From Capsicum annuum (Eukaryota; Streptophyta; Magnoliopsida; Solanales; Solanaceae), in the NCBI RefSeq assembly GCF_002878395.1, contig NC_061120.1, positions 94,510,116-94,574,115 on the forward strand: a stretch of 64,000 nucleotides of DNA, in the 5' to 3' direction. A program made the position numbers and the translations under genes. Positions 34,236-47,039 of this stretch are shown here, in pieces (the first letter of the stretch is position 1; every line of letters starts with the position of its first letter). The notes beneath the pieces were generated by a model. That model worked only from the letters and a program-made list of their open reading frames with translations. It had not been told where the DNA came from and did not search any database.

Positions 34236-35723
34236 TCGATTTTAGGCTAGGGAATTTTTTGTTTTGTTCCTAAGAACTCTAAATTCATTTTGGGATATTG
34301 GTCAAAATTTTGAAAAAGTGGCCCTTAAGTGTGGGTGCCACATTTCATTAAAACGACCACAAATTGATATTTTAAATTCACCATAAAGTTTGTAATGTCA
34401 AATTTGATAGGGTATCATATTTATTTGCATTCACGATATTCCAAATAAATCCACAGAGGTTGGTGGAAACTTCGCAAATATAATTTTAGTTGATGCATTC
34501 ACTGAAGTTGACCTTTAGTCACTTTAGAGGCCAACCAGTCGGTTTTGCAGAAAGGCTTGCACACTGAGTTTTCATGAGCTAAGTCCATCTCTAAAGTGAA
34601 TGCTGCTTAAGCAACGCCATGACCTCTTTAAGGAAGACCGTTCTTAGGGTGGGGATCGCTTTAGCGGTCCATATCCACTTTAGCGATGACTGCTTAAATA
34701 GTTACGTGACACCTGATAGAGCATTTATTTCAGATGCTACCCAATTTCTCCCATTTTTCACAATTCTAAAGAGCCAAAAAGCCCTTGAGAGTGTTATAAA
34801 TTGGGAGACTAATGTTTGGGCGATTTTGGGGTATTGGTGAGCTTGAAATTATCAATTCCTCACATAAACCTTGTATGTTTCCATTTAATTGTTTGTTTAA
34901 TTCCCTTATTTAGTCATAAATCACTAGATTATTGATGGGTTGATTTTAGTATCATTTGAGCTCCTAATTTAACTATTCTGGGGGTAAATATTCTTTGAGC
35001 ATAGAGAGATGTATTGAAGATTTTGAAAGAACAATATCTCAGGTGGGCCTCATAAGGGATTTTGACTAGACATTGGACCCAAAGTATTAAAATGCAATAT
35101 GGGTATCATTTTTCTTTTGTTAATGCAAAAAGCATTATTTTGATAGTGTGGCATCATATGGAAGCTTCTCGAAAAGGGAAATCACTAATCTAGTAGGATT
35201 TCTTTGGCATCTAGGTAGGCTTGCCTTATCTTTTTGTTGTATTTTTCTTATTTGTAGTACTAACTTGATATTGTGATAGTTTTGGGTTTGGAATTAGGAC
35301 TTTGAGGTATATTTCATGTGAATTGGACTATTTTAGCCGATTAAGGGATTGTTATTAGGTGTATTTGACCCAACTTCTCATTCCTTAGGTAGAATAATTG
35401 TCTTAAGATGCAATGAGCCTTATTTGGCACCATATAGTGGGATTGACCACTTAGCCTAGTTAGGGGTAGAATTTTCCTAAGAAAGAATAAGTTCGAGTCC
35501 AGTGTTTATGGTTTGGAAGGATCCACGATTACAGAATCAATATAGGAATGATTGGAAATTTATTTTGTTTTCTTTTTCTTCTTGATTACATCCACCGGGA
35601 TTATGCGGGTTTGAATTTGATTATTTATTTTTATGTGCATATTTGGGGCTCTAGTTATGTTAGAATAGCTATGTATCAATAGTATTATTATTTGGTTTTT
35701 TACTTTCATTGTTTGAGCCATTA
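34236..35723 (+). repeat. Plus-strand gypsy LTR, 3' truncated
   Basis: It begins near TGTCGATTTTAGGCTAGGG at 34236 and is cut at 35723 by the second minus-strand pol copy. 35334-35723 is a copy of 12870-13277, which fixes its family and orientation. It contains CTTTAGCGGTC/CTTTAGCGATG words at 34650-34690. The frame at 34619-34840 is LTR. Confidence 0.68.
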
Positions 35724-37345
35724 TTATTGTCATCTTCAGCTTCCCAAGTGGCTTCTTCAAACTTCAAGTTCCTCCATGGAACCTTTATCGAAGCCACATC
35801 CTTCGCACCCAATCGGCAAACATAATAATCAAAAATTTCAATCGGGACTTTCTCAAAGAATAAGGAATCCTAGACTCTCACACTATCCAGTGGAACAATT
35901 AAGGAAGGATCACCTAAGAATTTCCTCAACATAGACACATGAAAGACTGAATGAATAAAACTCAAACTGAAGGCAATTCAAACTTATAAGAAATATTACC
36001 CACTCTCATCAAAATACGACATGGACCAATATATTGAGGAGTGAGTTTACCTTTCTTTCCATACTGCATCACTCCCTTAATGGGAGAGACCTTAAAGAAT
36101 ACAAAATCATCTATGTCAAACTCTAAGTCTCTTTATCTTACCTACACATTAGACTTTTGGCGACTTTTGGCTGTCTTAAGCTTAGCCCAAATCACCTTCA
36201 CCTTCTTCATAGCTTAGTGTACTAAGTTAGGATCATAAAACCTATTCTCTCCAACCTCAAACCACTCAATAGGAGACCTACTTCTCCTACCTTACAAAAC
36301 CTCAAACAGAGCCCTTCCAACAATTGATTAATAGCTATTATTATATGCAAACTAAATCAGAGTCTAATGGTCAAAACAACAACCACCAAAATCAATCACA
36401 CAAGACCTCATTATATCTACTAAAGTCTGTATCATCCTTTCTGTTTGTCCATCTATTTGTGGGTGGAATATGGTACAAAGGTTCACCTTAGTCCCCAAAC
36501 CTCTCTTTGAAAGGAACGCCAAAAGTGAGATAAGATTTGAGTACCTCGATCAGATATGATGGAAATTGGAACACTATTCAAATTCTCGATCTCTTCAATG
36601 AAGTGCTTAGCATAATCTTTCATTGAATAATTGGTCCTCACTGTCAAGAAGTGATCGGACTTCATCATCCAATCCACGATGACCTAAATGGAATCAAACT
36701 AAAGATGAAACCATAGAAGACCAGTAAGAAAATCCATATTAATCACTTTCCATTTCCAGACGGGAAATTCAATCTCTTGAGATAAACTGCTAGGCCTTAA
36801 GTTCTTAACCATCACCTGTTGGCAAACCAAGATCATAGACACAAAATTTGCCATATCCCTGTTAAAGTTATTCCACCAATAAATTTCTCTTCAGTCATGA
36901 TACATCTTCGTCAAACTAGGTTAAAGGATGTGCCTCGACTCATGAGCTTCTGCTTAAATAGTGTTTCTCATCCCATCAATCTTTATAACACATAACCTAC
37001 CTTGGTACCTCAAGATACCATCACCACCAACCTAGAAAGCCATCACCTTTCAGTTACCCATATCATCCTTACTCTGCATCAAGATATAATCCTAAATCTA
37101 CTTCTCTTTTACTTCAACACCAAGAGATAAATTCTCCACCTCTTTAACAACCACACCACAATCCTCATAATCAAAGACATGAACTCCAAGATTAGCCAAA
37201 TAGTGAATATCCTTTTGCAGTCCTTGCTTCTCCTCTTCAATATAAGATAAGCTTTTCTTGGACAACCTGTTAAAAGCATTAACAACCATATTAGATTTAA
37301 CTAGGTGATAATGGAGACTTATGTCATAGTCCTTGAGCAGCACAA
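35724..37345 (-). pseudogene. Minus-strand gypsy pol remnant, copy B
   Basis: It parallels copy A from the chromodomain (35735) through integrase (MDWMMKSDHFLTVRTNYSMK at 36617-36677) to RNase H (LHYHLVKSNMVVNAFNRLS at 37320). Position 35735 corresponds to 32239, with the same strand and same order. It lacks a PPT and LTR at its left end, where the plus-strand LTR is fused, and it stops at about 37345. Confidence 0.75.
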
Positions 37346-37369
37346 GCCATATCCTTTACTTGATATGTC

Positions 37370-40300
37370 CCAAAGGAAGAAATCATCACAATTCTTCTAA
37401 AATCATGGCTCAGAAGTTATGAGATGATGAAATTTCATCCTCAACATCTCTAGTCACCCATATTCGCCAAAAACCTTACAAAACATCTCTCTTCGTCCAT
37501 ATGCATACCCTAGTTGACACTTTTCCAGATGCAGAGAATTCAAATCCAGCAAATATGTGAAGCTACCTCAAAAGGGCCATGAAAAATCACGATTGGATTG
37601 TATAATTTTGTAATGATGGGTATATAGTGCACTAGTTTAAATACCCGTTCATAAGACATTGCCTAGGGATAACAACTGTGATTGCAAGAGATGCCAGGAG
37701 GACTGGTAGAATGATTATGATGAGAAGGAAAAAAACTGGAATGGAATGAGTATTGGGGAATCCAAAAACCCCAATATCAAAGGCCTTCAGAAAATGGAAG
37801 CAACAACCACCTACTTGAAGTATCCTACTAACCACAAGAATTTCCACCACTGCCTACTACATCCCAAAGTATACCCTCCAACTCCTGATCAGATCCTAAT
37901 CCTGAACCTCCAATGTTTATGCTATCTAAGACCAGTTCCAATTGTGTATTCCTAAGAAACTACCCACCCAGAAGGAATAACCAAATCTTTGCTCCAAAAT
38001 CACCACATGTTATTCCATCTGTTGGACAAAAAGATCAAGAAGCATCAAATCAACATGCCATACTTATCAGAACACTAGAGAGCAGGATATAGGCTATACA
38101 GTCTGAAAGATGCCCGCTAGGATCCTCAATACTATATTTTCTTGACCAATAAAAGAACAAAAAAGCCTTGTTAGAGCAACAAATCTATCTTCTAAAATAC
38201 GAACACTCTGTATTTCCTAGAGCATACACTTTATGAGGATTAAGCCAACCTTTTCTGACCTCTCTACCTCATTCAACGTTATTCATTCTATCCCCAATAG
38301 AGAAATAAGAGGAGTTTGACATTACCAAGTTTTTATGGAAAAGAAAGGATGCCATGGCAGCTCAAAAGAAATCCAAGATGGCACAAAATGAGGTCAAAAG
38401 AATGAAGTATTCTAGGCAAGACCCACAACACACTGATAAGTCAATCAAAAGACATGCTACTCCTACACTAAATCTTATTATCCCGAACAATGATTTAGAG
38501 GTCCAAATTGCAAAATCATAATTCAGAAAGTGATCAAATGAAGTATAAACATCCACCATACAATGTCTTCTAAATAAAAAGGGTCTTATAAAGGACAACT
38601 CCATCATCCTATGTCAAGTTATATCTCAATCCGATGATGCTGATTTTGGGAATGCTATTACTCAATAAGTTCTGAAGAATGGCTTAGAAAAAGAATTTTT
38701 GAAATCCATTGATGATTTCATTGGCCTTGAAATTGAGGAAGAGCAGGAACACTTATCCACCACTTACATCGTGGATGTATGTTCTAAAATCAGTGATAGA
38801 ACATCCGCTAACGATATAGAAGAAAAGAAGGTTTCATTTGTTTATGCTCTAACACAAATGATAAATTCTAATGCTACTGCTAATGATCCAGCACATATTA
38901 ATAAAACTACCACAATCGATGCTGAATATACATTAGAAGAAGACTATCCACCAATATACATGAACCACTCCTGGGAAACAGAAGTTTCTGATGTCATCGA
39001 TGACCAAGATAGAATTACAGACGATCTAATCATAGAAAAAAGGCCAGATCTAGGTACACCAGTGAGAAAGACCACGGGAACCAAATTTCACACCTTCACC
39101 CCCGATGACATCAATATTTTAGCCTATCCCCATTAGATCCATGACTTTTATACTTTGATGGTGATGAAGAATCTGGCAGAGCTGGAGAAATACATGATAC
39201 TATCAAAATTCATATCCAAATTCTCTGACAAAAAGGCGACTGCTATTAAGAAAGTTCAAACTACCAAGGCCTCCTGATGATAGAAGTAGGGTCACCTGAC
39301 GAACCAGGTACTTTAAAAGAAAGAGCCCAACCAACTATAAGAAGAAAGATGATGGCTTCTTTATCTATAAAAAGCTGAGTGGGATCCCGATGAAAGTTAC
39401 TATTTAGGAGATTTAATCTACTCGGGCCACCAAAACAAAAGCCTAAGGTAGTACACCAAACCAAGTATTTCAGGAAAAGAAGCCCAACAGATTTTTAGAA
39501 GAAGAATAATGGTTGCTTCATCTGCAAAAGGCCTAGTCACTTTACAAAAGACTTTTCTCAACTCAAGACATCGAAAGAAATTGTCCACCTATTTAAAGAG
39601 ATATCATATTGAAATCTATCTCCACAAAGAGGAAGACCTTGAATTGGTATTCTCACTAAAAGAATAATCGATGAATGACAACATCTTCCCCATAGATGTT
39701 TATTCAGGAGATATTTATGCTAGTTATCTCTACCCTATATCTATCATCGGAGAAGACACCCAGACATTGGCCACTCAGTCTATCATGCTTAAGATATCAG
39801 GAATATTACATTTCTGGCTAATGGATTGCTCTCTAGATCTATTCAATAGATATATGGATCCTTCAGATCTATCTATCCTCCAAGCAAGCCAGACTATCAA
39901 CAAGCTTCAAGTATTCAACAAGCACAAAAATCTAGATTGAAGCTATTTAGAGAACAATTGAGATATATTTTTTGTTATATGTCCATTATACTAGACGATG
40001 ATTCCTAGTAAGGACTTTTAAAGTTGTTCTGATACATACGCCACCAGTACTATACTATTGTGGAGTCCAAGTGTTATGCCTTCAGGCATCGTGACCGAAT
40101 CCAACTAACTCCAAAGAGATTCATGCTATACTGGATTTGATGATCTAAAAATTACTGTAATGCAACAGTCTTCATGTTGTATCACTTGGTAAGAATCACA
40201 GGCCACAAAGTCCAAGCAAAGTCAGAAATTTCACTACTCTAGAAATTTTTAGATGTAATGCTCTACCTTGATTATGAATCTTCTGAAGAACAGTGCTTCA

Positions 40301-40560
40301 CTCCCCAGTGAAGAAAATGCATTCCAATAAAAAGATACCATACCAATAGTCTAGTTCGATGAATACCAAAAAAATATCAGCCATCGTATGAGTTCAAAAT
40401 TGATGAAATAGGAAGCATATGGATAAGGAACCAGCCTTAGTAATGCAATGATTCTTCCAAAAAAAAGAGTTACATCACCAAATCGATGAACAAAATCTTA
40501 GAAGTAGAAGAACCCCTCAAGCAGAAGCACAGATTAAATTGGTAGATGAAAAAAGGATAT
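37370..40560 (+). pseudogene. Probable endogenous pararetrovirus (caulimovirid) remnant
   Basis: No gypsy motif fits this stretch. It encodes, in changing frames, a proline-rich piece (EFPPLPTTSQ near 37840), a lysine-rich coil (38330-38420), an acidic open frame (38699-39136, 145 codons, DDFIGLEIEEEQEHLST) and one zinc knuckle (CFICKRPSHFTKDF at 39514-39555; the last Cys is Phe). An acidic piece follows (39663-39940). This order, coat-protein-like acidic flanks around a single knuckle, fits the capsid ORF of caulimovirids, which are known as old integrated copies in nightshades. I found no movement protein, protease or RT here. All frames carry stops. The alternative is an unfamiliar retrotransposon gag. 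Confidence 0.45.
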
Positions 40561-40609
40561 GCGACCTCAGCGCCGCTGTCTCCATCCAACACCGACGCTT
40601 GAGAGATGA

Positions 40610-40815
40610 CATCAGATGACATATGCAAAAAATTTACCCTCTCTAGCAATTACCCTTTCCATTGGGTTATAATTTCTAGTGGGTTACCTTTCTCTCTAAG
40701 GAAACCCTATCAGATGGGTTACCCTTATCACTGGGTTACTCTTTTAAGCGGGTTATCTTTATCTCAAAGAAAACCCTTCTTAGTGGGTTACCCTTTCAGA
40801 TGGGTTTCTTGAATC
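40610..40815 (+). repeat. GGGTTA-containing short repeats
   Basis: Seven or so units of about 25-30 bases carry TGGGTTACCCTT or close variants (40663 to 40805), partly alternating with AAACCCT. They are dispersed and not a telomeric (TTTAGGG) array. Confidence 0.6.
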
Positions 40816-40989
40816 TATTAACTCAGCTACTTTAAAGACAAGGAGCTTATCCACCTACTTGAAAGATACCTGTGAAGCTGCAGATGCACCTGCTTGCAAG
40901 TTGTTGATTCACCTGCTTGCACATGCTATCACGTGCTAATAATATAGTTTGTTTAATTTTATTTGGCACCCCACATATTAGTATGGCCC

Positions 40990-41290
40990 AGTATGAATAA
41001 AGATAAGGCCTATCCAGTCATAAGATATAATGATTATCCCATATAAAAGGATTAGACTTATCCTTACTAACGGATAATACCTATCCCTTATCTATTAAGA
41101 TAGGAATTATAATATTTTATTTCAAGTTTATCCATAGCTTAGCTTATTTAGTAGCTTCTTTTCTTTATAAATAGAAGTGTTCATCATTTTATCCACCTAT
41201 CATTTGTTCTACCTAGAAACCTCTTGTATAGTTTCTCTCTATTATTAATAAAAATATTTGTAGGCTAAACTCTCTTGCACTTGCTTGTAC
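40990..41290 (+). promoter_or_regulatory. Promoter and polyA-like region of the remnant
   Basis: TTTATAAATAGAAG at 41164-41177 is a good TATA box, and ATTAATAAAAAT at 41244-41255 a polyadenylation-type signal some 80 bases on. GATAAG-type words recur upstream (40999-41105). Overlap of a strong TATA box with a close polyA signal is the arrangement of pararetroviral terminally redundant transcripts and also of LTRs, so it does not settle the identity of the element. Confidence 0.45.
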
Positions 41291-41349
41291 TCTTCAAAAG
41301 GGCTGGGTAATTTAATCCTCTAGGTTAGAGTAGGGGGTAAAAAAACACT

Positions 41350-42245
41350 ACGACGAAGTGCTAGCTTGTTGCGATGACAATAATGGCACCAGAAAGTTAC
41401 TTTCTATGTTTATGAAATAAAGTTTGCTTTGTCCATGCAACGTAGATGCCTAATAATTTTTGATGAATAAAAAAGTTGTCTTTGCTCATGCGACGTAGAT
41501 GTCTAAGTTCTTTCCATGTATATGAAACAAATTTGGCTTAGTCTATGCTATAGCTTTCTGAAAAGATTCAATATCTGTGAAAGAATATGCAGATCTAGGG
41601 TCTTTCTTAGTACACATTGTTCTGTGTCTATTTTGAGGAAAACAGGCCAAGGAGAGCAACCATAAGACCCATTTTAGGAAAATACAGAACAATCTTATAC
41701 TAAGAAGACAAAAGATCTCATGTGTTCTAAGACTGGCAAAGTCAAACCATCCCTCTTCTGGGTTTTGAAACATTTTTTTTAGGCAAAACTTCCTTGATGT
41801 GTAACTTGTAGTTCTGAATCCATGCTATCCCATTAAAGGTTGTGAAGGCTTTTAAGCTAAAAGCAAATCGTCTATACGGATGCGTAGCTCAGTCATAGGA
41901 AAGTTATGGTACATAGATTAAAAGCTTTGATTTTGTATGGCATGCCACCTATATGGTCGTGAATCACCTGTTATGTTGGAAAAGTTAGTTTCTGTGTCTA
42001 TGGTGTCAACGAAAGCTTTGACTTGTTAAGGTATATCCCCTCCATGGTGTTAAAACCCAATGAAAAGTTAGGCTCTATGTCTATTGCGTTTGATTTTGAT
42101 ATGGGGTGCCTCCTACATGATCGTGAAATTGTCTTTTATGTTGGAAATTGGAGTCTATTGCCTAGCCTCTGGCCGGTCTTGTCGGCAGCCTTTCATTCCC
42201 TCCTGCCTCCCTATCTATTTGGTATTAGAGAGGGTTAAATGATAA
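41350..42245. other. Unassigned spacer
   Basis: No gene supported. Two related blocks (TTTGTCCATGCAACGTAGATG at 41426 and TTTGCTCATGCGACGTAGATG at 41481) sit 55 bases apart, and CTATGTCTAT/CTGTGTCTATG words recur at 41993-42084. It may be the outer part of the E1 LTR or an older insertion. Confidence 0.35.
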
Positions 42246-43621
42246 GGTTTGGTAGTCATAGTTATGGTTAATTAAAACTTCCTTGTGGGGTATAATAGAA
42301 TCGCGGAAGTAAACAAAATAATGAAAAACTTTTGTGGTACATGGGATTTCCCCAAGTAAGCTTAGTAATGGAACACTTGTGGAATACATGGGAATCTCCC
42401 AAGTTAACTTGATAATGTAAGATATTGGTACATGTGAATCCCTTTACAAAAAAAGTTTGCCTAAGGATATTGCTTTCAATCTATATTTGGTATGACTATA
42501 CCACTACTATAGCCTTGGTTAATGATAATGGTATACTAGTTTTGTTGGATGGTGTTTTAATTGAGTAATAATGGTGGGGTATGGTAGCTAATCGTAAAGG
42601 TTATAGTCTAATAGACGGACACTGGAAACTTATGTTTGCGAACTTGAAAGTTGGTCATAGCAATTATATATGATACGATAAGGTATATGGGAATCCTCAA
42701 AGTAAACTATAAATATGTATCATAAAGAGAAAAGGGTACTTGAAAATACCTTACTCATATAGTATCTCTAATTCTTGCATCTACACGCATCGGGGCTTGG
42801 TCAGGGTGTTACACTGGACCCATTTAGCCCATAGGATTTTTTTAGGATAGTTAATCTACATATACCCAGGTTAATGGTTTTAAATGCATACTAAACCTTA
42901 TTTCTTTTTGCGATATGGTTTTTATGCGTATGGTTGGGTTACTTGTTTTAACTAAAAGCAATTATTTTATCCATCATCTGAGTTCATGCTAGCATTCACC
43001 TGCAGACCTATCTTCGAGTGGCTATATCACCACGCGATACAGGAACCGTTTGTTTGACTCTTCTTTCTTAGTGATTGAATCAGGGATGAGCTATTAGATT
43101 GAACTGGTGAGCATCCATATTCTGGAAGGCTCCATTTTATATCATGGATGTCTTTACATACTTTGGTTTATTTATGGATATTGGTTTTTGCTATGGTTGG
43201 GGCATGTCCCAATCAAAATTATTTTCCTTTTGGTTAAAGGTTGTATGTGAATACTATAGGTTTGAATGGGTGGTATCGGTATTGGTGTCTTCCTTAGTAT
43301 TGACATTAGTATTGGGGCTGATACCATTGGACTGAATTTGTGATTATTCCATCCATTTATGTTATGTTATTAATAGAAACTTAGTTTTTATATTTATTTA
43401 GTTATGGTTTATGGTTGGAAATGGATAGTTGGACTTATTTGGTCGGTCGTGGTTATAAACCTATCCAATAATCTAGATTCAAAATAACTTCTATCTTGTT
43501 ATAAAGTAATCCAACTTAGGGTATGCATATTTGAAGGATAGGATGGGTAACGAGGGTGGTCCCCAGTCCTAGATGGACTTGGGATTTTCATTATGATAAG
43601 GACCTGGTTCAAGACATGTCA
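42246..43621 (+). repeat. E1 5' LTR, 3' portion
   Basis: It parallels 52330-53560, most clearly 42985-43330 with 52890-53240 (GAGTTCATGCTAGC, TTATGGATATTGGTTTT, ATTGGGGCTG). It ends ...GACATGTCA at 43621 just before the PBS. No LTR start matching 48669 was found upstream, so the 5' part is missing or very diverged. Confidence 0.7.
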
Positions 43622-43624
43622 AGT

Positions 43625-43642
43625 TGGTATCAGAGATATAGG
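43625..43642 (+). other. E1 primer-binding site, tRNA-iMet type
   Basis: TGGTATCAGAGATATAGG matches the initiator-tRNA complement TGGTATCAGAGCC over its first 11 bases. It lies three bases after the LTR end. Confidence 0.85.
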
Positions 43643-43834
43643 TTTATGGTCAATTAGGAGTCAACAAAGTTGTGTCGAGTTAAGTGTCTTTTAAGGGTGT
43701 GTAGCGCGCCACACTCATAAGGGAGAGGTTACAAAGCATTTGGGAATATTTCTCTTTCTTGTTATTCTATTTTCAAGCTTGGAGCCTAAGTATTGGAATC
43801 TTCTCTAATCCTAGTTTGTTCACTTTTTCAAATC

Positions 43835-45060
43835 ATGCCTCGACGATCAAAGATTCAAGTTAACTCTTCTATCATAACTAAGGATAATATTGAAGGGACA
43901 CGTATTACCCATTGGATCCATACTCAGTCTAAGGTTCTCATCCCAGATATTTTTGGAGTTCTACCGATTCTTTATTATCCTTCTCAGGGTAAGGTGATAA
44001 ATGCTGAATTTTGTTAATTGATTTATGTTATTGCTCAGTTGGTTCCTGCTCAGGCTGAGTGACCGAGTGGGATACATCTGGTGTTTGAGCTCTGTGGCCA
44101 TACGGGTTGGCCAATTTATGAAGATAAATACTCCTAATTTTACTAATATAAGGGTGAAGGAGGATCCTTAATGTTTCTTGGATGAAATAGAGAAAATTTT
44201 CTGGGTAATGTAGGCAATGAATGGAAGGGGTGAATTTTTTGACTTATCATCTTAGAGATGAGTCATACCAATTGTACGAGGAGTAGGATAGGGCAAGAGG
44301 CAATGTTGAGCAGTCGACTTTGTTGGATACTTTCTCTAATTTTTTTCTAGATAGCTTCTTTCCTTAGGAGTTGAGGGTAGCAAAGTCTGAAGGATTTGTT
44401 AATCTTAGATAAAGGAAAATGTTGGTTAAGAAATATGCCTTGAAATTTCATCAACTGTCTAGTTATGCTCTAGAATTGGTGTCTTACGTGAAGGCCAGGA
44501 TGTGAAAGTTTACTTTTTGACTATCTCAAAATTTGATGCTTCAAAGAAAGATTGCATTAATGATTAAGGACATGGATATTTCTAAGTTTGTCGTTCTTCT
44601 ACAGCAGATGGAGAAGAAAAATACAAAATGGGTAGAGTTTGGGGAAAAAAGGGTAAGAAGTTCAGGTAATCTATACAGGGTGGAGCTCAATAGCAGGGTC
44701 TAAACGAAGGTAAGTGGCTAAAGAATATAAGTGAGAGAGTAATGGTTCTGTATTTATAGCTTGTGCTCCTTACCCAAAATAATAGGGTAATAGGCGTCAG
44801 AAGGGTGGCCATAATTTTTGAGCATAAGGTGCCCAATCTCAGGAAAGTAGGGTTAGTCAGCCTTATCATGCTCTTTTCGTTGACTTTGTGCTAGGTTGCA
44901 TAGGGGTTTCTATGGTGAGGGGAGGGACAGATGTTACAAATATTGTTAGCTAGGCCATATGCTTAGAAACTGTCGGGTTGATAAGTGTGCTTTGGAGGAG
45001 AATAATCCTCTAGTGGCTTCATCATCTACTCCTGCATAAAAGAGTGTTGCTTTTATATCA
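43835..45060 (+). pseudogene. gag: E1 gag
   Basis: The start MPRRSKIQVNSS is intact at 43835. The capsid part is spread over several frames with many stops (NLR*RKMLVKKYALKFHQL at 44400). The zinc knuckle at 44932-44973 reads CYKYC, a stop, then LGHMLRNC, where CxxCGxxGHxxRxC is expected; its second Cys is Tyr. It is the E1 equivalent of E2 53776 and E3 62340. Confidence 0.75.
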
Positions 45061-45140
45061 GTTTTTGCTTCTGGTATAAGCACAGGTTCGAATTTTGTGC
45101 TTTTATTACTTGGCAGGAGTCTGAGGCATAACCTAATGTC

Positions 45141-45470
45141 GTGACTTGTATGTTACCACTCTTTTCTCGTTGCGTGTATTATTTACTTCATCTAAGGTCC
45201 ACTCTCTCTTATGTGACCACATTTTTGGATATTGATTTTGGTTTTTATCCTGAGGTTATTGGATATCCTTTTTCTATTTTTACCCTAGTAGGTGGCTCTG
45301 TGATCTCTAAAAAAGTGTATAGAGGGTGTGCGGTATATATTGTTAGTAGGAAGACTTTGGTGGATTTGTTTGAACTTGATAACTATATAATTCTGGGGAT
45401 GGATTGGTTACACTCTTGTTATTTGTACATAAATTGTTAGACCCATAAGGTTGTCTTTATGTTTCCTAGT
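45141..45470 (+). pseudogene. E1 aspartic protease
   Basis: RSTLSYVTTFLDIDFGFYPE and the end IILGMDWLHSCY are clear retropepsin landmarks of this clade. The catalytic Asp codon is CAT (His) at 45189, within HLRSTLSYV where DxGSTLSYV is expected. The enzyme is therefore dead. Confidence 0.78.
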
Positions 45471-45659
45471 GAACTAGTTATTGAGTGAGACGGTGGTTCC
45501 TTAGCTCATAGGGAGAGGTTAGTTTCTTTTCATAGAGCTTAAAGATTAATCTCCAAAGGGTGTCTTTATCATTTTATCTAGGTTAAAGATTCTAACTCAG
45601 AAGGTCCTTCTTTACATTTGGTTCCGGTTGTAAATTAGTTTCCTAAGATCTATTCAAAT

Positions 45660-46990
45660 ACTCTTCCTTGTGTTCCTATGGATATGGTGATTAAGTTTGG
45701 TATTTATTTGGTTGTAGACACTCATCCAATATATATTCATCCTTATTCAATGACTCTATCTCAGTTGAGGGAACTCCAGAAGCAACTTATGGATCTTCTG
45801 GATAAGGGTTTCATCTATCCTAGTGTATCCTCATGGGGTGCACCGGTTTTATTAGTGTGTAAGTAGGATTGTTCCATTCGGATATGCATTGACTTTTAGC
45901 TATTGACTAAGATGATGATTAAGAACAAGTATCCTTTTCTAAGAATGGATGACTTGATTGATCTATTGCAAGGTTCCAAATTCTTTTATAAGATAGATCT
46001 TCGGTCATGGTATCATCAACTTAAGATTAGCGAGGCGTATATCCGTAAGATAGCTTTTTGTAATCGGTATAGGAATTTTGACATCTTGGTTATGTCATTC
46101 TATTTTACTAACTCCCCAACAAAATTTATTGATTTGATAAATAGGGTTTTCAGGCAGTTTCTAGATCTTTTTGTCATTGTGTTTATTTATGACATCTTGG
46201 GGTATTCTATGAGAGAGGAAAATTATGCTAATCACCTATATGTGGTGTTGCAGACCTCAAAGAAGAAACAGTTATAGGCTAAATTATGTAAGTGTAAGAT
46301 TCGGTAGAACGCTATAACTTTTCTTGGTCTTATTATTTCTAGTAAGGGGATCATGGTGGATACACAAAAGGTGGTGGTGGTTAAAAGGTGGCCTAGACCC
46401 ACAAATCCAACCGATATTTGGAGCTTCTTGTGTTTGGATGGGTATTATAGATGGTTCGTTGGAAGTTTGTCAATGATAGCTGCCCCATTGAATAAGTTGA
46501 CTCAGTAGAAGGTAAGGTTTACTTAGTCGGATTTTTGTGAGAAGTGTTTCTAGAATCTAAAGATTAAGCTAACTTCGGCTCTGATTTTGACATTTCCTGA
46601 AGGTAATGAGGGGTTTGTGGTTTATTGTGATGAGTCTCGAGTAGGACATAGTTGTGTTTTGATGCAACATAGGAAGGTGATTTGCTATACTTCCAGGCAG
46701 TTGAAGGTGTATGAGAGGAATTATCCTACTCCCAATTTAGAGACTAAAGCGGTGGATTTTGATTTTAAAATCTGGGGGCATTATTTATATGGAGTGCGTG
46801 TGGACATCTTTTCTGATCATAAAAGTCTACAGTATGTGTTCACTTAGAAGGAGCTTAATCTAAGGCAGAGGAGATGGTTAGAGAACTCATGGACTATGAT
46901 ATAATTCTTCCTACCACCCATGAAAGGTTAACATAGTTGCTGATGCTCTTAGTAGGATGTCCATAGGGAGTTTTGCTCATGTGAATGAGT
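45660..46990 (+). pseudogene. pol: E1 reverse transcriptase and RNase H
   Basis: One frame (45678 to 46847) carries RT: SQLRELQKQLMDLLDKGFI, KIDLRSWYHQLKI, and the catalytic motif FIYD at 46182-46193 where FIDD is expected, so a catalytic Asp is Tyr. Stops lie at 45864, 45897, 46275 and others. RNase H runs from 46587 ([20 protein letters not shown] ... [15 protein letters not shown]). Confidence 0.85.
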
Positions 46991-47039
46991 AGAAATAGGA
47001 TTTGGTGAAGGATATTAAATGCTTGGCTAAACTTGAAGT

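Noticed and set aside
40660..40810. Interstitial telomere repeat
   Set aside because: The words are TGGGTTACCC and not TTTAGGG, and they are dispersed in longer units.
41870..41900. tRNA-like GCGTAGCTCAGT word
   Set aside because: Only a D-arm-like word is present; no cloverleaf or T-loop follows.
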